Part shown: one piece after another, positions 1 to 10,595 of the stretch | Position numbering within the stretch: position 1 is the first letter of the stretch | Layout: each line of letters begins with the position of its first letter | Assembly: GCA_019693395.1 (NCBI GenBank) | Contig: JAAMXP010003504.1 | Span: forward strand, 1 to 32,196 | Direction: 5' to 3' | Source: Ettlia oleoabundans | Lineage: Eukaryota; Chlorophyta; Chlorophyceae; Chlamydomonadales | DNA: 32,196 bases | Notes under the pieces: model-generated | Databases searched by the model: none | The model's input: the letters and a program-made list of their open reading frames with translations, nothing else | What the model was told of the DNA's origin: nothing | Made by a program: the position numbers and the translations under genes

Positions 1-142
1 GCGGGGGGGTGTTGGAGGGTGGGGGGCGCGCACGGGGCTAAGCAGGCGGTAGGCAGTCCCAGCGGGCTGGCGAATCGGAAAGGTCCACGCCAAGAGCTGG
101 TCAGCTGGCGGATGGGCTCACTTACCACATACACCCAACAAC
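1..142. other. Intergenic, no gene seen
   Basis: G-rich start (positions 1-30) followed by sequence without a recognisable coding exon. It lies downstream of the minus-strand gene; a neighbouring gene may lie outside the window. Confidence 0.4.
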
Positions 143-147
143 TTACA
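143..147 (-). terminator. TGTAA polyadenylation signal of the leftmost gene
   Basis: TTACA on the plus strand reads TGTAA on the minus strand, 77 bases after the stop codon of the leftmost gene. This is the standard chlorophyte poly(A) signal and supports the stop at 224 as the true gene end. Confidence 0.5.
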
Positions 148-223
148 CCAACAAAAGCAATTATTATGGCGCAGCCAAGCTCAACACACCCGTTGTAATC
201 ACCACTAAAAGGCCAAGATTGTA

Positions 224-3200
224 CTACGGTCTCAACCAACCAAGTGCCTGACTCCCACACCACCCGCACCACCAGCGCGCACCGGGTCGCGGCGATGCCA
301 TGATAGATTGCTTCTTGGCCGCCAGAGCCTCGGCATGCGCCTGTTCACGCCGCTGACGGTGCTGCTGGCGCTTGAACTCACGCACTTTCTGCAAGCACAG
401 GCACAGGCACAGGCACGGACAGGCGGGCGCTTGGTTGAGGGCAACACAGGCGCGCAGCGGGGACAAAGTTTGGACGCCATTTGGCCTCTGGTGGAAGCGG
501 TGAGCATGGTGAATGCACCCTCGAGAGCTCACCGGGCGAGTTGAAACACCCCGGATCGCCCGCCTGCCCCTACGCAAACGCTGTACCACGCACACCACAC
601 AGCACCTCTGTTAGCGCCGTCCTCACCAGTATCCACGACTTCACCTCCTCCTCCTCAGCCGCCCGCTGATCAGCCGCCGCACGCCGCCCCTCAGCCTCAC
701 CAACCACACCCGCAAGTGCAGGCAGCAGGCGCGTGCGGTTGATGGCGGACTGCTGCATCAGCTCATTCTGCGGATACAAGGGAAGAGATGAAAAAAGGCA
801 TGGGTAGGCCAGGACAGCGGTTGAACAGCAGGGGCGTCTTACCAGCCAAGGAAGGCGCTGCAGTCTGAGGTGGCTCAAGAGCAGTGGGGCTCTGGAGTGC
901 ACCAAGGTTGCACTTGCGACCCCCCACACCCACCAGACAGGGCAAAGCCAGACACAAGCACCACATGATACAATACAAAGGACTTCAACACCCTCCTGAC
1001 ACAACGGTCCATATACTTGTACCACACTACCGTGGCATAGCACCAAACATCCGGCCCCCCACCACCACCCCACCACCACCACCACCAAAGAATCTAAACA
1101 AACAGGGACATCACCCACCCACCTGCAGCGCCAGCAGCTCCGCCAGCACTTCATCCTCGGGCGCCGCCGCCAGCAGGCCCGAGCACCGCCCCACCCCGCC
1201 CCGCCACTGCTCTGCTGCCAACCCCTCCACCTCGCCTGCAGCAACCAGCGCCGCCACTGCACGCGCTACTGGATGCTGCGTCCCCGCCTCAGGCTCTGGT
1301 TTAGGGGCAGCGGGGCGGGGGGCTTTCTTGGGAGGCCCTGCTGTGCCGCGGCTGCTGCTCTTCTTCCCAGCCAGCAGGGCGTAGTTGCTCACGCCGCGGG
1401 CACGGCCGCCCGCTCGTGACGGCGCCGCCCCGCCTGTCGTGGCAAAACCTGGGGGGCCCTCCCCCTCCCGAGCAGCTGCCAAAGAAGCAGCCCCAGCAGG
1501 GGTGGCGGCACCTGCTGCGCCCGCAGCATCTAGCGCCGACCCTTCTGCAGTGCGTGCCACCGCTGGGCTGCCGCCACCCTGCCCTGCCGCTGCCACATCA
1601 GCGCCACCACCAGCCCCGCCGGTCTCCCCATCATCTGCTGCTCCAAGCTGCTTGTCTTGCTGCTGCTGCTCCTCCTCCTCCGCAAGGGCGGGGAGGCTGG
1701 CAACCGAGGGAACCTCTGCTAGCAGGGCCGCAGGGGCGGGGGTGGCGGTCAGCAAAGATGTGCCAGGGGTGGCCCCTGCCTCCCCCTGAGTTGCCCCCAA
1801 GCCACCTCCTCCGCCCACCTCACCGCCATCTGCAGCCGCTGCTGCCGCCGCCTCCTGGCCCATCGTTGGCTGCCTGCTTGCAGCAACCACCTCTGGTGCC
1901 AGCACATCCACTGCCTGCTGCACCGTGTGCTGCTGCACCTTATGCCGCAACATAAGCTCCACGTAGGGGTGGACGTACGCCGCTGTCGCCAGCTTGGCAG
2001 CAGCAAGCTCCGCTGCCCCACCACCATCCCCGCTGTCATCGCCGCTCTGCACCTCCTGGCCCCCCTGCTGTTCGCTGCCTGCCACTACAGCTGCCGCGCC
2101 TGTTCCAGCGAAGACGCCGCCGCCGCCAGCCTTATCAACACCATTCTTCCTTGCAGCGACCTCACGACTGGCTTGTTCCAGGCGTTGCGCCCAGGGCGGC
2201 AGCACACACAGGCTGCACCCCAGCCGCTCGCTCAGCGCCGCCAGATGCTGCCGCAGCCAGTCATGCAGGTGTGCCCGAGAAGCTGGGTTCAGATCCAGCT
2301 CACTCAACCCGCCGTTGCTGCCTGCTGCTGCAGCCTGCAGCTGCGCCAAAGCTGCCTGTACCGGCTTGTTGCCCGCTGCGGACAGAGGCCCCAGCCCAGC
2401 CAGCCGCTGAAGCTCAGAGAGCTGCACAAGACGGAAGGGCAGTGGGTGGTTGGGTGGGGGGTGGGGCGGAGTGGGGTGGGGTGGTTGGGAAAGGAGGCCC
2501 ACTGTTGGCAATAAATGCCAAAGTCTCGCGAGACGGGGGCCTGTAACCAGGCGCTGACTGCCACAAGAACAGCTGCCTCCTCTCCCTCTCCCAGCTCGCC
2601 CACTTCTCTCCTCACCTGCTGAAGCAGCAGTGCCAGCCGCTCGTCTGGCAACACATCAAGCAGCTGCTTGGCAGGCGCACCATGGGCCGTGGTTGGCACC
2701 ACCGCCATGGCCCGTGCCGCGGCTGCAGTAGCTGCGGCCTCTGCCGCCTCTGCTGCGGTTGCTGCTGCCGCCGCCTGCGCCTCCAGCTGCTCCTGCCGCC
2801 GCAGCTCCTCCTCCTTGCAGTGCCGGGACACCAGACGGCTGCTGCGCCGCTGCAAGGACCGTGTGAGTCATCATATGCACAGCAACAGGGGGAAGTGGCG
2901 GTAAATGTGAGCAGTCGCGGGATTTTCATGGAACGCACGACATGCCAGTGCTGTCGCCTTCCTGGCAGACCAGCAGCAACATCAAGGAAGACAACACTCC
3001 CGATATGCACTGCAGCTGCATTGAAACACTCCATTACAAGCCCAACGGCAGTGCCGTCCCACCCTGGCTCCCACCCACCTCAGCCTCTGGGCTTCCATCC
3101 ATGCCGCCGCTCCCGCTGGGCCGAGAGTCCACCGCACCGCTGTCCCACTCGCTGCCGCCACGTGTGGCTGCCGCACGTGCCGCCTCTGCCGCCGCCTTGG

Positions 3201-4092
3201 CCTGCGCGTAACGCCGCTGCTGCTGCTGCTCGTCCTCGAGGCGCCGGCCGCAGGTGGGCACCTGCAGCAAGCAAAGATGGATAATGTAGGCAACATGGCT
3301 GTCGTGCTACAGCAGTGTGATCAAGGCTGCAAAAACGCTGAGAAACATGCAGGATGTGTGCAGGAAAGGATAACATGTGATATGTAATAGGGGACAAGGT
3401 TGTAAACCTGCTGTCAAGACATGCGCAAAGGTGCGGGCAGCACATATGGGTGATATGCTGGCGGCCCTGCTGGCGGCACCTTGAGGGCGGGGTCTTCACG
3501 GGGGTCCTGCAGGAGGGGCAGCAGGGCCCGCAGGTCCTCCCGTGTGAAGTCACGGAAATAGTCCTGCACAAGGGAAAGGAAGGGTTGTTTAGGAAGAAAG
3601 AAGGCTTTGCGCAAGAACAGCCGGGCCGTGGGACAGTTTTGGTCAGGGTTGCTAGGTTGAACGCGTTTGTCCGTAAATTTTGCTACAGATCGGCAAGTTG
3701 CGATACCATCACAACGTGTGAATACGACTCGCAGGCTGTAGGAGGAAGGGAAGAAAGCCCCGCACCTCTATGTATAGCCAGAAAGCCGACGGGTCTCCGC
3801 CACCCGCGCGAGCGCCGGGAAAGTGCGAGTCGGAAGGCAACTGGGGCGCGCCGCTCTTTGACTTGGTCTTTTGCTTGCTCTGGGCAGCTTTCTTCTTGTT
3901 CTCCTCCAGCCGCGCGTGCACCACAGCCACGGCGTCTTGCATGGTGCTGGGGTACAGGCGGGAGAGGTCTTTGGGCGGCAGGCGGGCGCCAGCCACGACT
4001 GCCGCCGCCCTCACCTCCCGCCCCGCAGTAAGGACCTCTTCAAAGGTGGCATGCTCGCCGGCGAGCCAGGCCACGCCCCTTGGTGCGCTCAT
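224..4092 (-). CDS. Low-complexity nuclear-type protein, possibly ADA3/NGG1-like SAGA subunit
   Basis: Seven exons read on the minus strand: 3766-4092, 3444-3563, 3079-3261, 2616-2849, 1123-2421, 627-767, 224-388. All junctions are phase 0 with GT..AG borders, giving about 822 residues. Exon 2 encodes a conserved-looking block (FRDFTREDLRALLPLL, then DPALKVPP) that resembles the 'PYF...EDL...DDP...IPPLG' block I associate with ADA3/NGG1. Near the C terminus, residues read across 1123-1180 and 627-767 (EDEVLAELLALQNEL, NRTRLLPAL) look like the ADA3 C-terminal helical region, followed by a basic helix rich in Lys, Arg and Gln. The large 433-codon exon is mostly Ala/Gly/Glu-rich and probably disordered. 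If the assignment holds, it would be the scaffold of the SAGA acetyltransferase module in the nucleus. The assignment rests on remembered motif shape only and is tentative; the gene model itself is firmer. It is divergent from the Serinc gene. Confidence 0.6.
396..416. repeat. CACAGG-type hexanucleotide repeat
   Basis: About 3.5 copies of a CAGGCA unit lie in the last intron (389-626) of the leftmost minus-strand gene, close to its 3' splice site, where the minus strand reads as a TGCCTG pyrimidine-rich run. Confidence 0.7.
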
Positions 4093-4743
4093 GCTGCCGG
4101 AAGAGCCCGCAAAGGCTGCCCGCAGCAGCGCCGCTGGGGCGGAACGTTGCCTCGCGGCTCAGGGGCCCCAGCTCGCTGTTCTGATGCGTTCCGTATGCCA
4201 GCCGCTACTAACTGGGGGTAACCGCGAGGGACCGGGGCTGTCTGCTGTCCGAAAACATCAAGGGTGACATCATGCCGCCCCCGCTTGCCCAGCGCTCCGG
4301 CTCATTCTTTCATTGCTGTCGTTATTTTTGAGCAGCCAAAAGCCGTGTATATCGGGTTGCAGTACACTTTGCCCGTCCTGCCTGTCTCGTTCAACCCTTC
4401 GTTTCCGCAGCCAAAACTTCCGAGCTGCCAATTTTCCAAATTCAAGTAGTGATCCGTGATTGCAACATATTGAGTCCTCCGTGTGAGCAACCTTTGGCTC
4501 CCACGCGGTTGTTCAGCTTCCTGTCTTCCTTGGCACACCCATTCGTCCGGCGAACAAGCGAATATAGTGCAGTGGACTGCAAGACTTCAAGGCAGCAGAA
4601 CAGTTAGGCCGTCAGGCGGTGCCAGGCAGCAGTAGCGGCAGCAGCGGCGGCAGGAAACCGCGGCAAGCACCACCGCTGCCCGGTGCTGGCAATGTGCCAC
4701 GCAGCACGCTTAAACTAAACAGTCATCCTGAGCACTGAAAAGC
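4093..4743. promoter_or_regulatory. Shared divergent promoter region
   Basis: This 651-bp interval separates the start codons of the minus-strand gene (4092) and the plus-strand Serinc gene (4744), so it must hold both promoters and both 5' UTRs. I see no convincing coding exon, TATA box or repeat in it. The base composition is less GC-rich from about 4310 to 4560. Confidence 0.6.
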
Positions 4744-7460
4744 ATGGGGTGCTCTCCAATCTGCAAAATTCCTGTAAAGTATTCCCAGGTATGCAAGCAG
4801 CTTGCCTGCCCGCCACTTCCAGCCACCCAGCACCCACCTGCCTGTCGTGTGCACCCGCCACCGCTGCTCCCGTTCTGCCCTGTCAGTTGCATTGGTTCCA
4901 CACTCGTTGCTGCCCCCCTCTTCAGCAATCTAAGCTAGCAAATCAGGTGTGCACCGCTTCCTTACGCTCCCATACCGCAGTACCTGTACTTTGTCGGCTT
5001 CCTGCTCACTGCCATCTCCAGCTGGCTGCTGCGCGACTATGGCGGCTCAGCCCTCGACTTCAGCCCCCTCAACAAGGCACGTGTCGTGGTGGTGGTGGTA
5101 GTGGCAGCAGTACTGAATGTGTCATTAAACCACAGAGGCATCACCTAGGGCAGGGTGGTGGACGGTGGCGGCTTGTGTGGGTGGAGGAACATCACGGCTG
5201 CATCGTGCAGCGCCCTTGTTACTCCTGCATGGTCTTGATGTGTGGAGGGTAAGGGTGGCAAGAGACTATGCGCACTCCCTGTCCCTGCTATGACCAGCAC
5301 CCACCTTGGCTCAGCCACCACCCTGTGCCTCTCCCCCTTCCCCTGTCAGTGCAGTGCATTGACCCCAGCGAGCCGGAGAGCACCAGCTGCCTGGGCCAGC
5401 AGGCGGTGATGCGCATCTCATTCGGCACGTTCCTCTTCTTTGCACTGCACCTGGTACTGCTGCTGGGAGTCACCACCACCACAAACCCGCGCCTGCCGCT
5501 GCACACAGGCTTCTGGCCCATCAAGTGAGATGGCAGGTAGCAGCTGCTACCTGGCTGGTTGGCGGCTCGTGTCTGGCTGCTTAGCAGCACAACTGGTTGG
5601 CTGGCTGGCTGCTTCTTGTTGGGTGACTGGCTGGCGGCCGGGGTAATAGCTGCACAACCGGATAGCTTGCTGGGCGGTTAGCTGGCTGATCGGTGGCTGG
5701 CTGCAGTCTGTCAGATGTAAGTAACCAACCCCACACGCCCAGGCAGCACCCAGGCGCACATGAACATGCAGCAGCACAAGGGCTGCGCCAACCACCAGCC
5801 CTGCTGCCTAGCCTTCTCATGCTGGCCACCGCTGAGTATGGCACGCTGCTTATTCCTCTCCCACTGGTCTACGCAGGTTCTTGCTGTGGGGCGGCCTGAT
5901 CGGCTCAACCTTTGCCATGAGCAATACGGCGCTTGACGGCTTTGGGCAGGCGGCACGTGTCTTCTCCGGCTTCTTCATCGTGCTGCAGGTCGGTAGGCCT
6001 TCCATCACAACGGGCCTTTTCTTACCCCCTCAACGTGCCACGCCGCTCCTGCGCTTGGCCACCCGTGCCCTGGCACCGCGGGATGCCCCCCCCCCCCCCG
6101 CCACCCCGCCCTGCCCCGTGCCCCGCAGCTCACAGCGTCGTGCACCTTTTTTTGCGCAATGAACTTCTAAAGCATGTCGTGTCAGCCCGCACCAAACCCA
6201 AACAACCACCCAACAAATCACATTTCTCACCCTGCCACTGCTCCCTCTCCACAATCCTGCCACTTTGCAGCTCATCATCATCCTGGAGTTCGTCTACACC
6301 ATCAACGAGTGGCTTCTGGAGCGGGAGCGATGCGCATTCACACTAGTGGCGGGGTCGGTGCTCATGATCTGCGGGTCGCTGGTCGGCATCGGCTTCCTGT
6401 ACCACGTGCGTACCGCCTGCCCGGTGCCTACTGTACTGCCTGTCAATTGCCCAATTCACTGCTTCACGTGCACTGCCTGGGTGGCTGCCTGGCTGCCTGA
6501 GTGCCACTGTGTGTTCCAAGCAGTGACAGTGCAAACGGCAGCTGGTACCTGACAGGCGGGCACAATGCGTGTGCCAACCCGCCGCCTGCCTACCACTCCC
6601 TGAAGTCAGCCATCCATACCCAAAACTCTTGTTCCCTTTCGAACCACTATTTTTCCTGCAGTTTTACGCCCCCCGCCCCTCCTGCGGCCTCAACATCTGG
6701 TTCATCACATCTGCCCTCCTCTTCTTCCTCATATACACAGCCATCTCCATCTCGCCCCTGCGCCACGAAAGCGCCGGGCTCTTCACCTCCGCTGCTGTAT
6801 TCGCCTACACCACCTACTACGTATGGTCAGCACTCAACAGCGAGCCTGCTGAGCACTCGTGCGCGGCCAGCTCAGTAGGAGCCAATAAGGTGGTGCAGGT
6901 CGTTGGCTTTGTGCTGGCGATACTGGCGGTGAGTGCTGGACAGCTGCCCGGGCTCTGCAACTGCAAGCCTGAAAGGTTATGGACCATTGGTGGCTGCCGC
7001 CTGCATGGTGCCTGTTCATGCACTTGTCCCCGATTTAAACCCCTTTAGCTGCTCACTGTGCCAGCTACCCACTCACCCAGCTAGCCACCCGCAGCATTTA
7101 CATCGCCCACCTCCCTTCCCTTTCTTTTCTCCGGTACCGCAGTTGGGCTTCAGTACCATGAGCAGCGGCGTGAGCAGCCAGGCCTTTGACCTGAGCAAGG
7201 GCACGGGGCCGTCTGGAGGCGGTATTGACGACGAGCAGCTGAAGTACCGTCCCGACTTCTTCCACCTCATCTTCATGCTGGCTTCTTGCTACATGCTGCT
7301 GCTGTTTGTGGGGTGGGAGCTGGCAGGCAGTGGAGGGGAGTTCAACATAGACCAGGGCTGGGGCAGCACCTGGGTGAAGGTGGCGGCCAGCTGGCTCTGT
7401 GCCGCACTCTACACCTGGAGCTTGGTCGCGCACAGATTGCTGCGCAACCGAGAGTTCTGA
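4744..7460 (+). CDS. Serinc/TMS (TDE1) family multi-pass membrane protein
   Basis: Seven exons: 4744-4788, 4981-5080, 5350-5524, 5877-5988, 6271-6405, 6662-6928, 7143-7460. Phases join cleanly and give 383 residues. Family hallmarks include the CLGQQAVMRISF segment, the loop around PSCGLNIWFITSALLF, the SALNSEP motif and the C terminus with WVKVAASWLCAALYTWSL ending in LRNREF, all typical of Serinc. Many hydrophobic segments match the roughly ten membrane helices of the family. Serincs are endomembrane/plasma-membrane proteins with lipid-scramblase activity, earlier linked to serine incorporation into lipids. The first exon encodes only 15 residues, starting MGCSPIC, so the N terminus is shorter than the Cys-rich leader of plant and animal members. 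An additional upstream exon cannot be excluded. It is convergent with ERD2. Confidence 0.92.
5551..5702. repeat. Degenerate CTGG/GGCT tandem repeat in Serinc intron 3
   Basis: The intron 5525-5876 contains many imperfect GGCTGGCTGG units, with interruptions such as TTGG and GACTGG. It is intronic low-complexity DNA with no coding sense. Confidence 0.75.
6086..6099. repeat. Run of 14 C in Serinc intron 4
   Basis: A mononucleotide C tract in the intron 5989-6270. It is likely length-variable and a common place for sequencing error, but it does not affect the reading frame. Confidence 0.85.
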
Positions 7461-7596
7461 TGTTTAAGGATTTCATCAGGGAATTGTATGCATTGCAGCA
7501 GGTGGCCGCCCCTTGTTGCAGCTTGTTAGAGCATGCCCCTTGCTGGGGGCTGTGTTATACTGATGTTCCTCAATTCAGTTCACCCTTGCTCATTAT

Positions 7597-7601
7597 TGTA
7601 A
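7597..7601 (+). terminator. TGTAA polyadenylation signal of Serinc gene
   Basis: TGTAA 137 bases after the Serinc stop codon, at a normal distance for a chlorophyte 3' UTR. Confidence 0.55.
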
Positions 7602-7944
7602 GCCTAACGTGCTTGGCTAGCCAAGCAGCCCTGGCCAGCCCCTGCAGAATCCTTGTGACGTCTTAAACATGCCCTGCACCCAATGTCATGTGGTGGCACA
7701 ACGCCAACCCAAAGCGGTGCCTGCCGCAGAGAAGGGAATGACCCCTCCAACCCAACGGAGAGCATGAGATTGGAATGAGGGGAGACCCGATACTGGGGCA
7801 GCACTGCCCGGCCGCAGCTAGGAGGTTTTGCAGCACATCTAGCACCAGCCCTGACGGCACTGCACAGCATAGCAGCCCCACACGTCTGCCAGGAGCGTCG
7901 CTACCCAGCCATAATAGTGAACTGCAACAGCAGCTGCAGGTGTG

Positions 7945-7949
7945 TTACA
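7945..7949 (-). terminator. TGTAA polyadenylation signal of ERD2
   Basis: TTACA on the plus strand is TGTAA for the minus-strand ERD2 gene, about 240 bases past its stop codon. Confidence 0.5.
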
Positions 7950-8187
7950 GCGAAGGGTGCAAGCAGCATGCCAACTGCAAGAAGGGTGGGGGCAGGTGGC
8001 TGGCAGCACCATATACGGGTGCCAGATGACACTCCTGAGGCCAATGGGAGATGGCCGTAGGCAAGCAACAACCCCTAACAAAGCATTGGGGGCTGGAAAG
8101 GAGCAAACAAGGGCAAGCAACAAGGAAGGCAACAAGGAGGAGGAAAGGAAGCAAAGGGGTCCCGGGTGTGCTACCTCCCGTGTGTCT

Positions 8188-10333
8188 TCATGCCGGCAGC
8201 TGCAGCCGCTTGTTGGCTTTCCAGCAGAGCGCATAGTAATAAAAGAAATCTGCATGGCATGATACAAAAATACATCACTCAGGGCAGCCAACCTTGCGAT
8301 GATTCTACGCCTTGGAACCCATTAAACATCAACGGCAGAGGCTTTTATACATGGGCCTCTGGGGCTGGGCAGGTGAAGAGGATTGTAGGCACAGGCCAGG
8401 CATGCCAAGCAGCCATCCTCTCTCCCGGCACCGCGCACCCGCATAGAGTCCCGTCTGTATGACACCGCTGACCCACACAATCCATTGGCGGTAGTGCCGC
8501 TCAGTGGCAAATCGATAGATCCAGTTCAGGATGTCTGCGTGGCGCAAGTGCGTGTGTGCGCGGTAGAATTCAGGGTGTAAACACTATGCAACAAGGCAAA
8601 GAGCATGTGTATTTCCTGCTGGCTGATCGGCGGGGGGCCATGCATCTGGGCATGCAGTTATGCAGCCATCCTGCCACACTCAGGCGGGACTGCTGCCTGC
8701 CATTTGCTAGTGGGCAGCATCTGGCATGCCCAGCGTTGGGAACCAACCAAAACCAGCATGACCGCTGCCGCTACTCACAAAAGGCGCGATAAGCCCTGCA
8801 GGAAGACAGTGTCGGCAGAAGGCAGCGAAAATTGGTCCCAAAAGCCACTTGGAACTCGAACAATAATGACACTACCCAGCTGGAATACCGCAGCATACCA
8901 CACCAGCAAAGCAAAAGCGCTGATGCCGGTCCTACTGCTGATTACCAATGTGCCTTGACTCACCCCAGCAGCGCCACATAGTTTGCTGTGAGGTTGTCGA
9001 TGTTCTGCGTGCGCTGCATGAGCACCAGCTGCGGCAGGATGGCCACCGCCTCTAGGTAGATGGAGAAGGTCCACAGAACCTGGAGCCAGACAGGCAGGCA
9101 GACGAGGAAGACCAACATCACTCACGATTGCCATGTGCAAGACAAACATGATTGGGGGCACAAGAAAAAAAAATCCCCAGCACAGCACCCCATTGCTGCT
9201 AGTGACACCAATACCAACAGTGGCGCGGTGGAGCAGCGGCAGTAACAGCGGTATGTGGCAGTGTGCGGCTGTTCACCTCCGTGAGTGTGAATTTGTGGTT
9301 GATCACCAGGGCCAGCAAGAAACAGGGCAGCATTAGGAAGGCGTACCGGAAAGTGTCCTGCAGCGAAGCGGGGGGGTGGAGGGTGGGCACGAAAAGTGGA
9401 GGGTGAACAATGGAAAGCGGCACAGCAGTGTGACGATGCTGGTGCAGATGCGGGGGAGCAGCCACTGGTTTGGCAACAAAGGCAGCAATGATCCCAATGG
9501 CTTGGCAGCTTCATGCCTCGGTGAAGATGCATACATACAGGTACAAGACATGAGCCGACAATCAAGGTGGGTAGCGCTGCGCCTGCCCACAGCCAAGGCC
9601 TCCAAGCCCCACACCTGCTCTTTGTCGTACGTCTGCTTGACGACCTTGTCGTACCGCATGTACCGCACAATGCTGAGGGCGGTGGCCAAGAACGTCACCT
9701 TCATCACCGTGTTGTAGCTGCACGGTGAAGGAGTAGGGGGGCAGAGGCCAGAGCGCGAGGGATGGATCATTCAGTGGCATGGGGGGGTGGTGCGAGAACA
9801 GGGCAGTAAATTGGGGCAGCGCTGGGTGCAGAGGAGTGGGGAAGGGTGGCAGAGTGTACTGCAGCGGTGGTCTTGGGAGCTTCAACAGTTAGGGTGGCAT
9901 GCTGGCAATGCCCCGCATTGCACAACATGTGAGGCAACCGGGGGTTGTGCTGTAGTGCCAGCGCCGGTTGACACCCGCCCAACCGCTGAACAGCCACCCC
10001 TAGACGCCGCCTTGTCGGCCGCTCACAGAGAGATGAAGGAGTAGAAGAGATCTAGGTAGCGGCAGACAAAGACCAGCAGATATAGCTCCTGTGTCTTGAG
10101 CGAGATGCCTGCGAGCAAAGGGGTGGTGATCTGGTGGGCGCCACAGCCCGGACCGGTCCGATGCCGCGATGTACAGTTGATTATAGGGTCTGGCGGCCCC
10201 GCTGGAGGGCCTGACGACAGGTCCGCCGCCCCAGCTGCGCACCTCGGCACGACTTGGTGGCCCTGATTTTTAGCAACAGCACCATGATACTGAGCAGGTG
10301 CATCATATCGCCACACAACCGAAATATGTTCAT
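8188..10333 (-). CDS. ERD2: ER lumen protein-retaining receptor (KDEL/HDEL receptor)
   Basis: Eight exons on the minus strand: 10243-10333, 10027-10108, 9615-9717, 9277-9357, 8964-9079, 8780-8796, 8439-8534, 8188-8249. They sum to 648 nt, i.e. 215 residues, matching the usual 212-215. The protein starts MNIFRLCGDMMHLLSIMVLL and contains ISLKTQELY, RYLDLFYSFISLYNTVMK, VLWTFSIYLEAVAILPQL, a GAYRAFYILNWIYR segment and the C-terminal block DFFYYYALCWKANKRLQLPA. All are diagnostic of ERD2. It is a seven-helix Golgi/ER receptor that binds C-terminal K/HDEL signals at low pH and returns escaped ER proteins by COPI; the Lys-rich C-terminal tail is the retrieval region. Exon 6 is only 17 nt but is required for frame and for the conserved Tyr-Arg-Ala residues. 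It is divergent from CTU2. Confidence 0.97.
8780..8796 (-). other. ERD2: 17-nt microexon of ERD2
   Basis: The exon is preceded by CAG and followed by GTGAGT on the minus strand. It completes the conserved GAYRAFY stretch (GLYRALY in other KDEL receptors). Skipping it would break the frame because 17 is not a multiple of three. Confidence 0.9.
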
Positions 10334-10595
10334 CCTGGGAAGGACCGCGACGAAAGGGCCGGGCCTCGGCTGATATGTGTGAAGACCTGCAGGCACTGCC
10401 TGCTTCAATTCACGCTGCTGGAAGGTGCTAGGCCGGGATGGGGTGTTCGTTTTCGGAGTGCAGTACAGGAACCGGCAGGCGGTACAGGTCACTCACAAGG
10501 GGCGTTGACGCTGGGAGGCAGTCCAACAGGACACTGTCGCATCATCAATCACTTTCAGACATTACGGCCAGCTTACAGTCCATTTGGCGCAAGAC
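10334..10595. promoter_or_regulatory. Compact bidirectional promoter between ERD2 and CTU2
   Basis: Only 262 bp separate the two divergent start codons, so both promoters and 5' UTRs share this interval. No clear TATA box is visible on either strand. Confidence 0.6.

Larger units (their letters stand above)
7461..8187. other. Convergent 3' ends of Serinc and ERD2
   Basis: 727 bp between the two convergent stop codons. It holds 3' UTR sequence of both genes and their TGTAA signals. I found no conserved exon here; short open frames on both strands have no family features. Confidence 0.6.

Noticed and set aside
1416..1955. Long plus-strand open frames opposite the 433-codon exon
   Set aside because: They are antisense shadows of the GC-rich minus-strand coding exon; they are Pro/His/Cys-rich, lack splice support and show no family motif.
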